This document shows, one piece after another, positions 9,876 to 21,095 of a stretch of DNA of 64,000 nt. How positions within the stretch are numbered: the first letter of the stretch is position 1; each line of letters starts with the position of its first letter. Location: NCBI GenBank assembly GCA_936432065.2, contig OW386285.2, forward strand, positions 181,322,088 to 181,386,087, read 5' to 3'. This DNA comes from Rutpela maculata. Lineage: Eukaryota > Arthropoda > Insecta > Coleoptera > Cerambycidae. The position numbers and the translations under genes are program-made. The notes under the pieces are model-generated. The model saw only the letters and a list, made by a program, of their open reading frames with translations. It was not told the DNA's origin and did not search any database.

Positions 9876-11085
9876 ATGCAATCTCGGTTTTATGGTACTC
9901 ATTCGGTGTCATATCCTGGACAATGACAGACCTCGATGACCTCAACAGGTGGCTAAGAGTGATGATGACAAAGTTTAAGATGCATCATCCGCGATCCTCA
10001 ACAGAGAGAGTGGCTCTCCCTAGAAATCTTGGAGGCAGAGGGTACACCGATATCAAGAACGCGTGTTACACACAAATAAACCTTATCCGCTCATATTTCT
10101 ACAGTCGTCAACAGTCACCCATCCACGCAGCCATCATTCACGCAGACACAGACACACCACTGAAATTAAATAACACAGAATACTTGCCTTTAAATAGCAT
10201 AGACCAAAATAATGCAAAAGTGGAGCGATGGGCTGGGAAGGAATTACACGGCCGCTATTGGAACTCTCTCCAGGGACACGAAATAGACCGAGAGGCATCT
10301 GTTGAATGGCTTCGACAAGGAACAGTGTTTCCTGAGACAGAGGGGTTTGTATTGGGTATACAAGACCAGGTAATAAGAACAAGGAACTATGAAATGCACA
10401 TAATGAAGGAACGGGTTGAAACAGATAAATGTCGAAAGTGTAACCTACAGACTGAGAACATAGAACACATAATTTCTGGATGTGGGAAACTCGCACCAAC
10501 TCGGTACTTGACACGCCATAATGCCGCTGCCATGATAGTGTACCTAGAAATTCTAAAGATGTGTGAAATACTTCAGGATTCTAAGACTCCCTACTATAGA
10601 TACAATCCGAATCCCGTTGAAGAGAACGAGCGTTATAAAGTATACTGGGACAGAACCATAATAACAGACATCACAATTGCACACAATCGCCCAGATATAA
10701 CCTTCATAAACAAACAACGAATGGAAACATTGATTATTGACATCTCGATACCGAACACTAGAAATATGATGGAAAAATATGAAGAAAAAATAACGCATTA
10801 CAGTGACTTGAAGAACGAGATTCTGGATATGTGGAACATAAAAAAGGTCACCATAGTTCCTGTAATTCTTCCTGCGCTTGGAGTAATCCCTAAAAACCTG
10901 AAGACATCACTGCAAAAGATTGGTATTGATTATACTACATATCTGAGAATACAAAAAGCAGTAATTCTCCACACAGCTGGTATAGTGAGATCGTTCCTTG
11001 GGAGTGATTAGTCAATGCTGCGATCTTAGTACCACGTACCCGATCACAGCAGACAAACCAGGAGAACCTGTGAGAAAAAAAAAAA

Positions 11086-11087
<2 letters not shown>
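9876..11087 (+). mobile_element. Second retrotransposon lineage (family B), 5'-truncated
   Basis: This segment lies between the TAA tail of copy 3 and the TAA tract before copy 4, in the same orientation. It ends in poly(A) (11,075-11,087) and (TAA)n (11,086-11,118), so it uses the same kind of target as family A. The protein is related to family A only in the C-terminal third. After the stop comes a different hairpin, with GCTG/CAGC and GATC/GATC pairing at about 11,017-11,050. Confidence 0.85.
9878..11011 (+). pseudogene. C-terminal RT thumb and restriction-like endonuclease fragment (family B)
   Basis: The frame is open from the truncation point through an in-frame ATG at 9923 to the stop at 11,011. 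The part before the ATG reads WYSFGVISWTMTDLDDLNR, which continues the post-RT region seen in family A (LLYSFGVVKWT). A CCHC knuckle (CRKCNLQTENIEHIISGC) and an endonuclease core RPDITFINK...IIDISIP follow; the acidic residue is Asp where family A has Glu. The RT domain itself is missing, so this is a dead-on-arrival fragment with an undamaged frame. A relative of the same lineage lies at 62,354-63,106. Confidence 0.82.
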
Positions 11088-11116
<29 letters not shown>

Positions 11117-11118
11117 TA

Positions 11119-14100
11119 AGCAGGAGGGGCTTTTTTACATCTCACTAGCCTTTGGTGAGTAGCGACACCACTTACTCCAGCCGCGGGTGCAAAACCCGGA
11201 CCGACAGCGCTAGCGCACCCGGGAGGGGAAAGAGACTTCCCCTCTGGTGTCGGCCGTGGGCTTGTTAGGCTAACCACCTAACAGGCCGAAATCTTCTGGT
11301 TCCAGGTAAACAGAAGACAGGGCCCCCACAATCGACCCCATTCGGATGGGGGTCACAGGCAAGGTGGTGTGGCCCAACCGGACGGATTGCCTGGCAATGA
11401 CGACCGCGAGCTACATGGACGCTTCGAGTGGACCGATGAGCTGAGGAATAATCTTCTGCTATGCTACGAAAGCAGTGAGCCCGCACGAAGGGGGTACATG
11501 GCGCGAATGCACGCTCTGTGGTGTGCAAGACACCCAGAGAACAGCGCCTTCACGCCGCAAAATCTGCGTGACTACGTGCGGGGCTACGTGAGAGCTGTTC
11601 CTCAGCCGGTAAATGAGGCGGTCGAAGAGCCGCTGAATGAACCGGTTGTGGAGGCAGTTCTAGACGTTCCACCAAGACCAGAGGGCCTCAACACCAGAAG
11701 GGGGTTGCACTACATCAAACCCCCCAGATCAGAAGACCTAGCCAGAGTGGATGCTGAACTTCGTGAAGCGATACCAGAAGGGGCTGACATCTGGCACATA
11801 AATTGTGCCGTATACGCTGCTGCCCAGCGCTTAACTCCGGGTGAGAGGCGGAACACTGCCTCCCCACAGGAGAGAGCGGAGCGGCGTATACAAAAGATGG
11901 AAGCCAAGATCCGGTCGGCGAGGCAACACGCATCCCGAATCCAATGTGTGATGGACTATATGGCGGCCAATAGGACTTTCACGCCTAAAGTTAGGCGCAT
12001 AGCCGCCAATTTAAGACGCGCCCATCACACACTGAATGGGGCAGTGCTGCGAACCACCAAACAGCACTGCCTTGATCGGATACGGATGCTAGTGACTTGT
12101 AAAAAGTCACTAGTGAGGCAGGCGAGGGGGCTGGCGGAAAACAATCTCTTCCGCAAAATACCCTCGCGCCTTTTCGAACCGCCTCTGCGTGTTGTAGAGA
12201 ATCCGCCGACTGTAGATCAGGTGGAAAACTTCTGGAAAACGCTTTACGGACAGAAGCTCCCACTCAACAGAGACACTCCAGCCCTGGCACACTTTGAAGC
12301 CTTTTGCCAAAGGTTTCAACAACCAAACGAGGTGTGCCAACCGATAACCCCAGAAGAGGTTCGAAGAGCTCTTGAGGGCTCTAAGAACTTTGCTGCTCCA
12401 GGTCCCGATGGGATAAATAACTTTTGGTGGAAAAAGTTTTCCAGTACCCACCACCATTTGGCCAGAATTTTTAATTCATGGCTAAATGGGGAGCAGCAAA
12501 TTCCTTCTTGGGTTGTCGAGGGGCGGACAGTGCTGATCCCGAAGAACGGAGATTTGTCTAACCCAAAAAATTACCGGCCGATAACTTGCTTAAACGCATG
12601 CTACAAGTTGTTTACACGCATCTTGTACATGCGGGTGCTCCAAGCAGTTGAACGGGTTTACGAACGGGTATATGAGCAACGAGGGTCAAAGAGAGGTGTC
12701 GCTGGCTGCAAGGAGAACCTGCTGATCGACAGATGTATCACGCAGGACTCCGTGCAGTATAAGCGTAACCTCTCTATGGCCTGGATCGACTACCGCAAGG
12801 CATTTGATATGACATCCCATGAGCTTATTGTCCACTTGCTCAGATGTCTTGCGGTGCCCGGTCCCGTAGTGAGATGTATCGAAGAACTCATGCCGCTCTG
12901 GAGGACTCGCTTTACCATAACATCGGGTAATAGCAGAGTCCAGACAGAGCCGGTATTGTTCAGAAGGGGAGTATTTCAGGGAGATTCCCTAAGCCCCCTT
13001 CTGTTTTGCATCTCGCTACTGCCATTATCCGTTTCGCTTCGAAATACCCGTGGATACAACTGCGGTACCCCCGGCGACAGGAGGCATAAGGTCACCCATC
13101 TGTTTTACATGGATGACCTTAAACTTTATGCCTCCGGAGAGAGGGATTTACGCCAGTCCCTCAGGGTGGTACAGGAGTACACGCAGGCTGTCGGCATGGA
13201 ATTTGGGTTGGACAAGTGTGCACTAGTCCACCTCAAGAGAGGACGATGCGGTGACTACGGAGAGGATGCGCAGCTTGTGGACGGAAGCATCTTACATCAT
13301 CTAGATGCCGGAGAGTCGTACACTTATTTGGGTGTCGAGCAACGCTCCACCCAAGAAGTGTGTGTAGTAAAAAACGCTCTCCGCGGCAAGTATCAGCACC
13401 GACTCCGACAGATCTGGTCTTCAGAACTGTCGGGGAAGAACAAGGTGTCTGCTACCAATATGCTTGCCGTTCCGATCCTCCTCTACTCCTTTGAAGTAAT
13501 TAAATGGAATCAAGAGGAGCTGCGACAACCCGATGTAGAAACCCGAAAAAAGATGCATCTCTATAGGAGTTTGCACCCTAAATCGTCCGTTCCACGGTTA
13601 TATCTCCCACGACATCGGGGAGGCCGTAGACTCTTGAGTTTGGAGAGTCTCCATAACAGGATGGTTCTGGATGGAGCCTGTAAGGCCATAAGGAGTTCGA
13701 ATCCCCTCCTCTGCATGGTCCGAGACCATGAAAGTGCAGGAGTTGGAGCCTTTTTGTTTAAGGCAGCACGCAGTGCCGCCGATGAACTCGGTCTGGTCTT
13801 CGACGCTGAGCGGGTTAATCACGACTCTGTCAAGGAGTTGGAAATTGCTCGGCAAAAAGCCCAAGTCAAAGCTGCTGAAATTGATTTATTTCTGCAGCTA
13901 CACTCGGATAAGCCATTGCACGGAGTCTTCTATAAAAATATAGAAGACCGCGGCTTATCCGAAAGGCTGACCTTCGCTTTCTTGAGGTCAGCCGGGCTGA
14001 AGTCTGAGACCGAGGGATTCATAATGGCGTGCCAGGATGGTGTATTCAACACACTCGTCTATCGAAGTCGTGTCATGGGTATAGAGGTCCCTGATGTCAG

Positions 14101-14812
14101 CCGCAGAACCTGCCACAGGGCGCCGGAGACATTAATGCATTTGCTGTCGGCTTGTCCAGTACATGCAGTCTCGGCCTATATCCAGAGGCACGATGCAGCA
14201 TTACGAGTGCTTTATTATCACTTAAGGCACTCGTATGGGATAGACGAGACACCAGTGCTGCCTTACGCTCCGGGGGATATTGAGTCCGTTGTGGGAAATG
14301 AGAAGTGTCTAATTTATTGGAACTACTCGTTTCCCACCGTCAGGCAAATACAAGCTAATAAGCCTGACATGGTCCTCCTCGTCCACCAACTCAAGACAAT
14401 GTTTGTCGTGGTTTTCTCGACTCCCGCGGAGAATAACAATGTCTTGAAGGAGGAGGAAAAACGGACGAAATATCGAGATTTGCTCTTCGAGCTCCGCAGG
14501 CTTTACAATGGCCATACTGTTAAGCTAGTGGTCCTGATCATAGGAGCGCTCGGTGGAACGAGACACACACTGCTTTCAGAACTAAAGATCATACCGGCAT
14601 GCCGAAATTCGGCAGAGATCTTAGCCGGCAGGATGCAGAAGGCCATTATCCTCGGCTCATTACGTCTACTCAGGGCACACGATTCTCGGACCCAGTAGTC
14701 ACTCACCCCACGGACGTGGGGAGTGGCTGCCGGTACTACCAGCTCCCCTCTGTGAGTGTCGGAGCCACAGAGTATAAAGGGTGACTGGCTTTTATATATA
14801 TATATATAAAAA

Positions 14813-14815
<3 letters not shown>
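11119..14815 (+). mobile_element. Family A copy 4, full length
   Basis: The copy has the canonical 5' start after (TAA)n, a leader of about 250 bases, the longest complete ORF in the array, both 3' hairpins (14,702-14,725; 14,748-14,772), an A-rich tail and (TAA)n (14,813-14,860). Unusually, the tail contains a (TA)n run (14,793-14,807) before the A stretch. At about 3.7 kb it gives the length of a complete member of the family. Confidence 0.92.
11369..14698 (+). CDS. Full-length reverse transcriptase/endonuclease with damaged nuclease (copy 4)
   Basis: The frame is open from 11,282 (after a TAA) to 14,698. The N-terminal Myb-like segment FEWTDELRNNLLLCYESSEPARRG starts near 11,426, but the first in-frame ATG is at about 11,498, inside that domain, so initiation is probably non-AUG. 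I give the conventional start at a GTG (11,369). RT motifs are intact. Two key residues are lost relative to copies 1-3 and 5: the first Cys of the CCHC knuckle is Arg (about 14,101), and the endonuclease Glu in VVEFSAP is Val (about 14,413). The longest ORF in the array is therefore probably not cleavage-competent. A small deletion in the N-terminal region gives DYVRGYV instead of DYVSHLRRRGYV. Confidence 0.88.
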   Translation: MAQPDGLPGNDDRELHGRFEWTDELRNNLLLCYESSEPARRGYMARMHALWCARHPENSAFTPQNLRDYVRGYVRAVPQPVNEAVEEPLNEPVVEAVLDVPPRPEGLNTRRGLHYIKPPRSEDLARVDAELREAIPEGADIWHINCAVYAAAQRLTPGERRNTASPQERAERRIQKMEAKIRSARQHASRIQCVMDYMAANRTFTPKVRRIAANLRRAHHTLNGAVLRTTKQHCLDRIRMLVTCKKSLVRQARGLAENNLFRKIPSRLFEPPLRVVENPPTVDQVENFWKTLYGQKLPLNRDTPALAHFEAFCQRFQQPNEVCQPITPEEVRRALEGSKNFAAPGPDGINNFWWKKFSSTHHHLARIFNSWLNGEQQIPSWVVEGRTVLIPKNGDLSNPKNYRPITCLNACYKLFTRILYMRVLQAVERVYERVYEQRGSKRGVAGCKENLLIDRCITQDSVQYKRNLSMAWIDYRKAFDMTSHELIVHLLRCLAVPGPVVRCIEELMPLWRTRFTITSGNSRVQTEPVLFRRGVFQGDSLSPLLFCISLLPLSVSLRNTRGYNCGTPGDRRHKVTHLFYMDDLKLYASGERDLRQSLRVVQEYTQAVGMEFGLDKCALVHLKRGRCGDYGEDAQLVDGSILHHLDAGESYTYLGVEQRSTQEVCVVKNALRGKYQHRLRQIWSSELSGKNKVSATNMLAVPILLYSFEVIKWNQEELRQPDVETRKKMHLYRSLHPKSSVPRLYLPRHRGGRRLLSLESLHNRMVLDGACKAIRSSNPLLCMVRDHESAGVGAFLFKAARSAADELGLVFDAERVNHDSVKELEIARQKAQVKAAEIDLFLQLHSDKPLHGVFYKNIEDRGLSERLTFAFLRSAGLKSETEGFIMACQDGVFNTLVYRSRVMGIEVPDVSRRTCHRAPETLMHLLSACPVHAVSAYIQRHDAALRVLYYHLRHSYGIDETPVLPYAPGDIESVVGNEKCLIYWNYSFPTVRQIQANKPDMVLLVHQLKTMFVVVFSTPAENNNVLKEEEKRTKYRDLLFELRRLYNGHTVKLVVLIIGALGGTRHTLLSELKIIPACRNSAEILAGRMQKAIILGSLRLLRAHDSRTQ

Positions 14816-14848
<33 letters not shown>

Positions 14849-14860
14849 TATTAATAAATA

Positions 14861-17800
14861 AGCAGGAGAGGCTGACTTCTATCTGTCAAGCCTTTGGTAA
14901 GTAGCGTCACCACTTACTCCAGCTGGGGTGCAAAACCGAACCGGCAGCCCTAGTGCACCCGGGAGAGGAAAGCTCATTCCCTTCTGGTGTCGGTCGTGGA
15001 CTTGCTGGGCTAACCACCCACAAGCCCTAACTTCTGGTTCCTGACAACAGAAGACAGGGCCCCCAGAATCGACCCCGTCTGGATAGGGTTCAAGGGCAAG
15101 GTGGTGGGGCCCAACCGGATGGAGCGCCCGTTGACAAATGCTATGGACAAGGACGCTTTGAGTGGACGGATGAGCTAAGGGACGACCTTCTGCAATGCTA
15201 TGAAAGCAGTCAGCTCGCACGAAGGGGATACATGGGGCGGATGCATGCTCTGTGGTGTGACAGGCATCCAGAGCATGGCGCCTTCACGCCACAAAATCTG
15301 CGTGACTATGTATCCCACCTTCGTAGAAGGGGCTACGTGAGTGCTGCTCCTGGACCGGTGAATGAGGTGGCCGAGAGACCGCCGCATTCATCGGTTGAGG
15401 AAGTTGCTCTCCTTGTTCCACCAGTACCAGAGGGCCTCAGTACCAGACGGGGGCTACACCATATAAAAGCCCCCGGGCCACAAGATCTGGCCAGAGTGGA
15501 TGAAGAACTTCGTGATGCGCTACCAGAACGGGCTGACGTCTGGCACATAAACTGTGCCATGTATGCCGCTGTTCAACGTTTTTCTCGGACGGAGAGGCGT
15601 AATACTGCCTCCCCACAGGAGAGGGCGGAGCAGCGCATACAAAAGATGGAAGCCAAGATCCGGTCGGCGAGGCAACACTCATCCCGTATCCAATGTGTGA
15701 TGGACTACATGGCGGCCAATAGGCCGTTAACGCCTAAAGTGCGTCGAATAGCCGCCAAATTAAGATGCGTCCATCACACACTCAATGAGGCAGTGCTAGG
15801 TACCACCATACAGCACTGTCTCGACAGGATACGGATGCTAGTGGTTTGTAAAAAATCACTAGTGAGGCGGGCGAGGGGGCTGGCGGAAAATAATCTCTTC
15901 CGCCAAAAACCCTCGCGCCTTTTCGAACCGCCTCCGCGTGTTGCAGAGAATCCGCCGACTGTTGATCAGGTGGAAAATTTCTGGAAAAAGCTTTACGAGG
16001 AGAAGCTTCCACTCAACCGAGACTCTCCGGCCCTTGCACACTTTGAAGCCTTTTGTCAAAGGTTTCAACAACCACAGGAGGTGTGCCAATCAATAACTCC
16101 AGAAGAGGTTCGAAGAGCTCTCGAGGGCTCTAAGAACTTTGATGCTCCAGGTCCCGATGGGATAAATAACTTTTGGTGGAAAAAGTTATCGGGCACCCAC
16201 CACCATTTGGCCAGAAATTTTAATGCCTGGCTAAATGGGGAGCAGCAAATTCCTTCTTGGGTGGATGAAGGGCGGACAGTGCTGATCCCTGAAAACGGAG
16301 ATTTGTCCAACCCAAGGAACTACCGACCGATAACCTGTTTAAACGCATGTTACAAGGTGTTTACGCGAATCTTGTACATGCGAGTGCTCCACGCAGTTGA
16401 ACCGGTTTACGAACGGATATATGAGCAACGAGGCTGCAAGGAGAACCTGTTGATTGACAGATGTGTCTCGCAGGACTTCGTGCAGTAAAAGCGGAACCTC
16501 TCCATGGCCTGGATCGACTACCGCAAGGTATTTGATATGACATCACATGAGCTTATTGTTCACTTGCTCCGATGTCTTGCGGTACCCGGTCCCGTAGTGA
16601 GATGCATCGAACAACTGATGCCGCTCTGGAGGACTCGCTTTACTATTACATCGGGTAACGATAGAGTCCAGGCGGAGTCGGTAACATTCAGAAGGGGAGT
16701 ATTTCAGGGAGACTCCCTTAGCCCCCTTCTGTTTTGCATCTCACCACTGCCATTATCCGTTTCGCTCCGGAAAACTCGTGGATACAACTGCGGTACCCTC
16801 GGCGGTAGGAGGCATAAGGTCACCCATCTGTTTTACATGGATGACCTTAAACTTTATGCCTCCGGAGAGAGGGACCTACACCAGTCCGTCAGGGTGGTAC
16901 AGGAGTACACGCAGGCTGTCGGTATGGAGTTCGGGCTGGACAAATGTGCACTGGTCCATCTCAAGAGAGGACGATGCGGGAACTACGGAGAGGACGCGCA
17001 GCTCATGGACAGAAGCATCTTACATCATCTAGATGCCGGAGAGTCGTACACTTACTTGGGTGTCGAGCAAAGCTCCACCCAAGAAATGGGTGTAGTGAAA
17101 AACGCTCTCCGCGGCAAGTATCTACACCGACTCCGACAGATCTGGTCCTCAGAACTGTCGGGGAAGAACAAGGTGTCTGCTACCAACAGGCTTGCCGTTC
17201 CGATCCTACTCTACTCCTTTGGAGTAGTGAAATGGACTCGAGTGGAGTTGCGTCAACTCGACGTAGGAACCCGCAAGAAGATGCATCTCAATAGAAGTTT
17301 GCATCCTAAATCGTCCGTTCCAGGGCTATACCTACCAAGACATCGGGGAGGACGTGGACTCTTGAGTTTGGAGAGTCTCCATAATAGGATGGTTCTGGAT
17401 GGAGCCTGTAAGGTTATCAGGAGTTCGGATCCCTTCCTGCATGGTCCGGGACCACGAAAGTGCAGAAATAGGAGCATTTTTGTTTAAGGCAGCACAACAT
17501 CTTTCTGCAGCTTCACACGGATAAGCCAATGCATGGAGTTTTCTATGAAAATATAGAGAACCTTGGCTTATCCGAAAGGCTAACCTTTGCCTTCTTAAGG
17601 TCAGCAGGGCTGAAGTCTGAGACCGAGGGATTCATAATGGTTTGCCAGGATGGTGTATTTAACACCCTCGTCTATCGTAGTCGTGTCATGGGTATAGATG
17701 TCAGCTGCAGGGCCTGCCGCGGGGCACCAGAGTCTCTTATGCACTTGCTGTCGGCTTGTTCGACATATGCAGTCTCGGCCTATATCCAAAGGCACGACGG

Positions 17801-18407
17801 AGCATTACGAGTGCTTTATTACCATTTAAGGCACTCGTATGGGATAGACGAAACACCAGTGCTGCCTTACGCTCCGGGGGATATTGAGTCCGTTGTGGGA
17901 AATGAGAAGTGTCTAATTTATTGGAACTACTTTTTTCCCACCGTCAGGCAAATACAAGCCAACAAGCCTGACGTAGTCCTCCTCGACCATCATCTCAAGA
18001 CAATGTTTGTCGTGGAGTTCTCGGCTCCCGCAGAGAATAACATTGTCTTGAAGGAGGAGCAAAAACGGACAGAATATCGAGATCTGCTCTTCGAACTCCG
18101 CAGACTCTATCCAGACCATACTATTAAGATAGTGGTACTGATTATAGGAGCCCTCGGTGGAACGAGACACACACTGCTTTCGGAACTTAAGATCATACCG
18201 GCATGCCGCAATTCGGCAGAGGTCTTAGCCGGCAGAATGCAGAAGGCCGTCATCCTCGGTTCATTACGTCTGCTCAGGGCACACGATTCTCGGGCCCAGT
18301 AGTCACTTACCCCACGGGTGTGGGGAGTGGCTGCCAGTACTACCAGCTCCCCTCTCTGAGGATCGGAGCCACAGAGAAGTGTGACTGATTTTTAACAAAA
18401 AAAAAAT
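14861..18407 (+). mobile_element. Family A copy 5, full-length but mutated
   Basis: It starts with AGCAGGAGAGGC after a long impure TAA tract (14,813-14,860) and carries the shared leader. It ends with a 3' UTR (18,303-18,395), poly(A) (about 18,396-18,407) and a short TAA run (18,405-18,417). The second hairpin has one mismatch (CTCTCTG against CACAGAG), unlike the paired versions in other copies. Confidence 0.9.
15150..18302 (+). pseudogene. Broken reverse transcriptase/endonuclease (copy 5)
   Basis: Coding similarity begins with FEWTDELRDDLLQCYESS (about 15,155), again without an upstream in-frame ATG; the first ATG is at 15,232. A TAA at 16,486-16,488 replaces a Tyr codon (VQYKRN in other copies). 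A 24-bp in-frame deletion removes SKRGVAG just upstream. A frame slip near 17,435 and a deletion near 17,495 break the region before the CCHC knuckle. The last part (17,529-18,302) is open and keeps KPD and the Glu. The RT box YMDD is intact at about 16,837. Confidence 0.85.
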
Positions 18408-18416
18408 AATAATAAT

Positions 18417-19733
18417 GTCCTACAACATCTGGATGCCGGAGAGATCTACACGTACCTGGGTGTGGAACAACATCACATCCAGGACATGAAACAAGTTAAG
18501 GATACTCTCCGAGGAAAGTACATACATCAGCCCCGAAAGATTTGGTCGTCCGATCCTCGAGTGTACCTCCCACGCCAACGGAGGGGCCGAGGACTCTTGA
18601 GTCTGGAGTGTGCGCATGGCAGAGTAGCGCTGAGTGTGGCATGCAACGTCCTCAGGAGCTCGGACCCACTCCGGTTTGTGAGAGATCATGAAACTGCAGG
18701 AGTTGGCGCATTTTTATTCAAGGCCGCACGTAAGACCGCAGATGATCTCGGTCTCGTATTCGACTTTAGGCGAGGAGGCCGGCGACTTGCTGAACTAAAA
18801 TCAGTAACTGAGCTTGTGCCAAATCGTCTGATAGCTCAAATTAAAGCTGCCGAGCAGAGAAATCTGCTCAGGCAGCACGTCGATAAACCCATGCACGGCG
18901 TATTGTATAACAACATAGAGACGTTGGGTTTATCGACAAAGCTGACTTTCGCTTTCTTACGGTCAGCAGGGCTAATGTCGAAGACCGAAGGGCCCGCCAA
19001 GATGGTGTTATTAACACCTTGGTCTACCGCAGTCGCGTTATGGGTGTGGAGGTCCCTGACAGGCGCCGGAGTCGCTCATGCACTTATTATCTGCATGTAT
19101 GGTATATGTGACTTAAGCCTACATCCGTAGGCATAACGCGGCTCTACGAGTGCTGTACTACCACCTTCGGCACTCGTACGAAGTAGACCAAACACCAGTG
19201 CTGCCTTATGTCCCCGGAGAGATCGAGTCCGTTGTCGAGAACGAGAAGTGCCGTATATATATTGGAACTACTCGTTCCCGACGGTCTGGCAAATTCAGGC
19301 AAACAAGCCTGACATAGTCCTCCTCGACCACCAAACCAAGATGATGTATGTCATTGAGTTCTCGGCACCTGCCGAGACAAACATCATCTTGAAGGAGGGG
19401 GAAAAACGGAATAATTACCGAGATCTCCTGTATGAGCTCCGAGTGCTATACCCAGACTACTCGGTCAAGATGATCGTCCTGATAATCGGTGTACTTGGTG
19501 GAATGAGGCCTACGCTGCACTCGGAATTAAAGGCCATGTCAGCCTGCCAAAAGTCAGCCGAGTGGTTGGCAGGCCAAATGCAGAAGGCAGTTATCGTCTT
19601 CTTAGGGCACACGAATCTGGCATCTACAGTCACTAACCCTGCGGGAGACGGGGACTGTCTGTGGATACTTCGCTGGCGCTTCTCCCATGAGAATGTCGGA
19701 GACACGGGAGAACTGTCCTGCATCGCGCACGCG
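18417..19733 (+). mobile_element. Family A copy 6, 5'-truncated, diverged subfamily
   Basis: It joins the TAA tail of copy 5 at a point inside the coding region (GEIYTYLGVEQHHIQ). It shares with copy 1 an insertion around FDFRRGGRR. The 3' UTR differs in sequence but again has a hairpin with TGTCGGAGACA in the loop region (about 19,679-19,713). It ends without obvious poly(A), directly in (ATA)n (19,733-19,752). Confidence 0.82.
18420..19630 (+). pseudogene. Truncated and frameshifted RT/endonuclease remnant (copy 6)
   Basis: Open stretches are 18,462-19,130 and 19,248-19,820, in different frames. A deletion removes the segment between IWSS and the DPRVYLPR region near 18,550. A further deletion and frameshift fall near 18,990-19,080 around the CCHC knuckle. 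The last part retains KPDIVLLDHQ and FVIEFSAP-type endonuclease residues (about 19,306-19,375). It cannot give a functional protein. Confidence 0.8.
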
Positions 19734-19752
19734 ATAATAATAATAATAATAA

Positions 19753-19873
19753 CGAAACACCAGTGCTGCCAGGTCGTGGAGAGTGTTTGTAATGAACTAG
19801 CCTGCGCGGCTACCGTGTGATTTTGGAGGCCACGGAAGCCCTGTCCGGCAGCGGGAAACCAAAAAAAAAAAAA
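19753..19873 (+). mobile_element. Family A copy 7, minimal 3' fragment
   Basis: Only about 120 bp remains: a few codons of the ETPVL region joined to a copy 1-like 3' UTR with the CCGTG/CACGG hairpin, then poly(A) (about 19,860-19,873) and TAA repeats (19,872-19,891). It shows how little of the 3' end may be copied, and that the end always abuts the microsatellite. Confidence 0.78.
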
Positions 19874-19891
19874 TAATGATAATAATAATAA

Positions 19892-21095
19892 GAGAGCGCG
19901 ATGCGGGAACTACGCGCAACTCGTGGACGGAAGCATCTTACATCATCTAGATGCCGGAGAGTCGTACACTTACTTGAGTGTCGAGCAACGCTCCACTCAA
20001 GAAGTGAGTGTAGTGAAAAACGCTCTCCGCGGAAAGTATCAGCACCGGCTCCGACAGATCTGGTCCTCAGAACTGTCGGGGAAGAACAAGGTGTCTGCTA
20101 CCAGCACGCTTGCCGTTCCGATCCTTCTCTACTCCTTTGGAGTAGTGAAATGGACTCAAGAAGAATTGCGTCAACTTGACGTAGGAACCCGCAAGAAGAA
20201 GCATCTCAATAGAAGTTTGTATCCTAAATCGTCCGTTCCACGGTTATACCTCCCACGACATCGGGGAGGCCGTGGACTTTTGAGTTTGGAGAGTCTCCAT
20301 AATAGGATGGTTCGGGATGGAGCCTGTAAGGTCATCAGGAGTTCGGATCCCCTCCTCTGCATGGTCCGGGATCATGAAAATGCAGGGGGTAGGAGCCTTT
20401 TTGTTTAAGGCAGCACAAAGAGCAGCCGATGAACTTGGTCTCTCCTTCGACGTCGAGCGGGTAAATCGCGACTCTGTCACCGAGTTGGAACCTGCTCGGC
20501 GAAAAGCCGAAATTAAAGCTGCAGAACACAACAACTTTCTGCAGCTTCACACGGATAAGCCAATGCATGGAGTTTCCTATAAAAATATAGAAAACCTTGG
20601 CTTATCCGAAATGCTGACCTTTGCCTTCTTAAGGTCAGCCGGGCTGAAGTCTGAGACCGAGGGATTTATAATGGCTTGCCAGGATGGTGTATTTAACACC
20701 CTCGTCTATCGTAGTCGTGTCATGGGTATAGAGGTCCCTGATGTCAGCTGCAGGGCCTGTCGCAGGGCGCCAGAGACTCTCATGCACTTGCTGTCGGCTT
20801 TCCCGACATATGCAGTCTCGGCCTATATCCAAAGGCACGACGGAGCATTACGAATGCTTTACTACCATCTAAGGCACTCGTATGGGATAGATGAAACACC
20901 AGTGCTGCATTACGCTCCGGGGGATATTGAGTCCGTTGTGGGAAATGAGAAGTGAGAAATGAGAAATGAGAAGTTCATTACGTTTGCTCAGGGCAGACAA
21001 TTCGCGGACCCAGTAATCACTCACCCCATGGGCGTGGGGAGTGGCTACCGGTACTACCAGCTCCCCTCTGTGAGTGTCGGAGCCACAGAGTTTAA
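19892..21095 (+). mobile_element. Family A copy 8, truncated and internally deleted
   Basis: It begins within the coding region (RCGNYAQLVDGS) right after TAA repeats. A deletion joins VVGNEK directly to SLRLLRAHD, bridged by an unusual repeated GAGAAATGA stretch (20,946-20,975). Its 3' UTR (21,010-21,095) stops without poly(A) or TAA and runs straight into copy 9. Confidence 0.82.
19905..21012 (+). pseudogene. RT/endonuclease C-terminal remnant (copy 8)
   Basis: Two overlapping open segments (19,923-20,408 and 20,317-20,955) are linked by a one-base insertion in a G run near 20,388. The CCHC knuckle is damaged: its last Cys is Phe (SAFPTY instead of SACPTY). The endonuclease core is deleted. 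The sequence is closest to copy 10 on the minus strand at the right edge of the window. Confidence 0.82.

Noticed and set aside
9567..9902. Antisense ORFs of 100-140 codons throughout 1-21,000 and 63,072-63,815
   Set aside because: They are shadows of the conserved RT/endonuclease gene on the opposite strand and recur in each copy.
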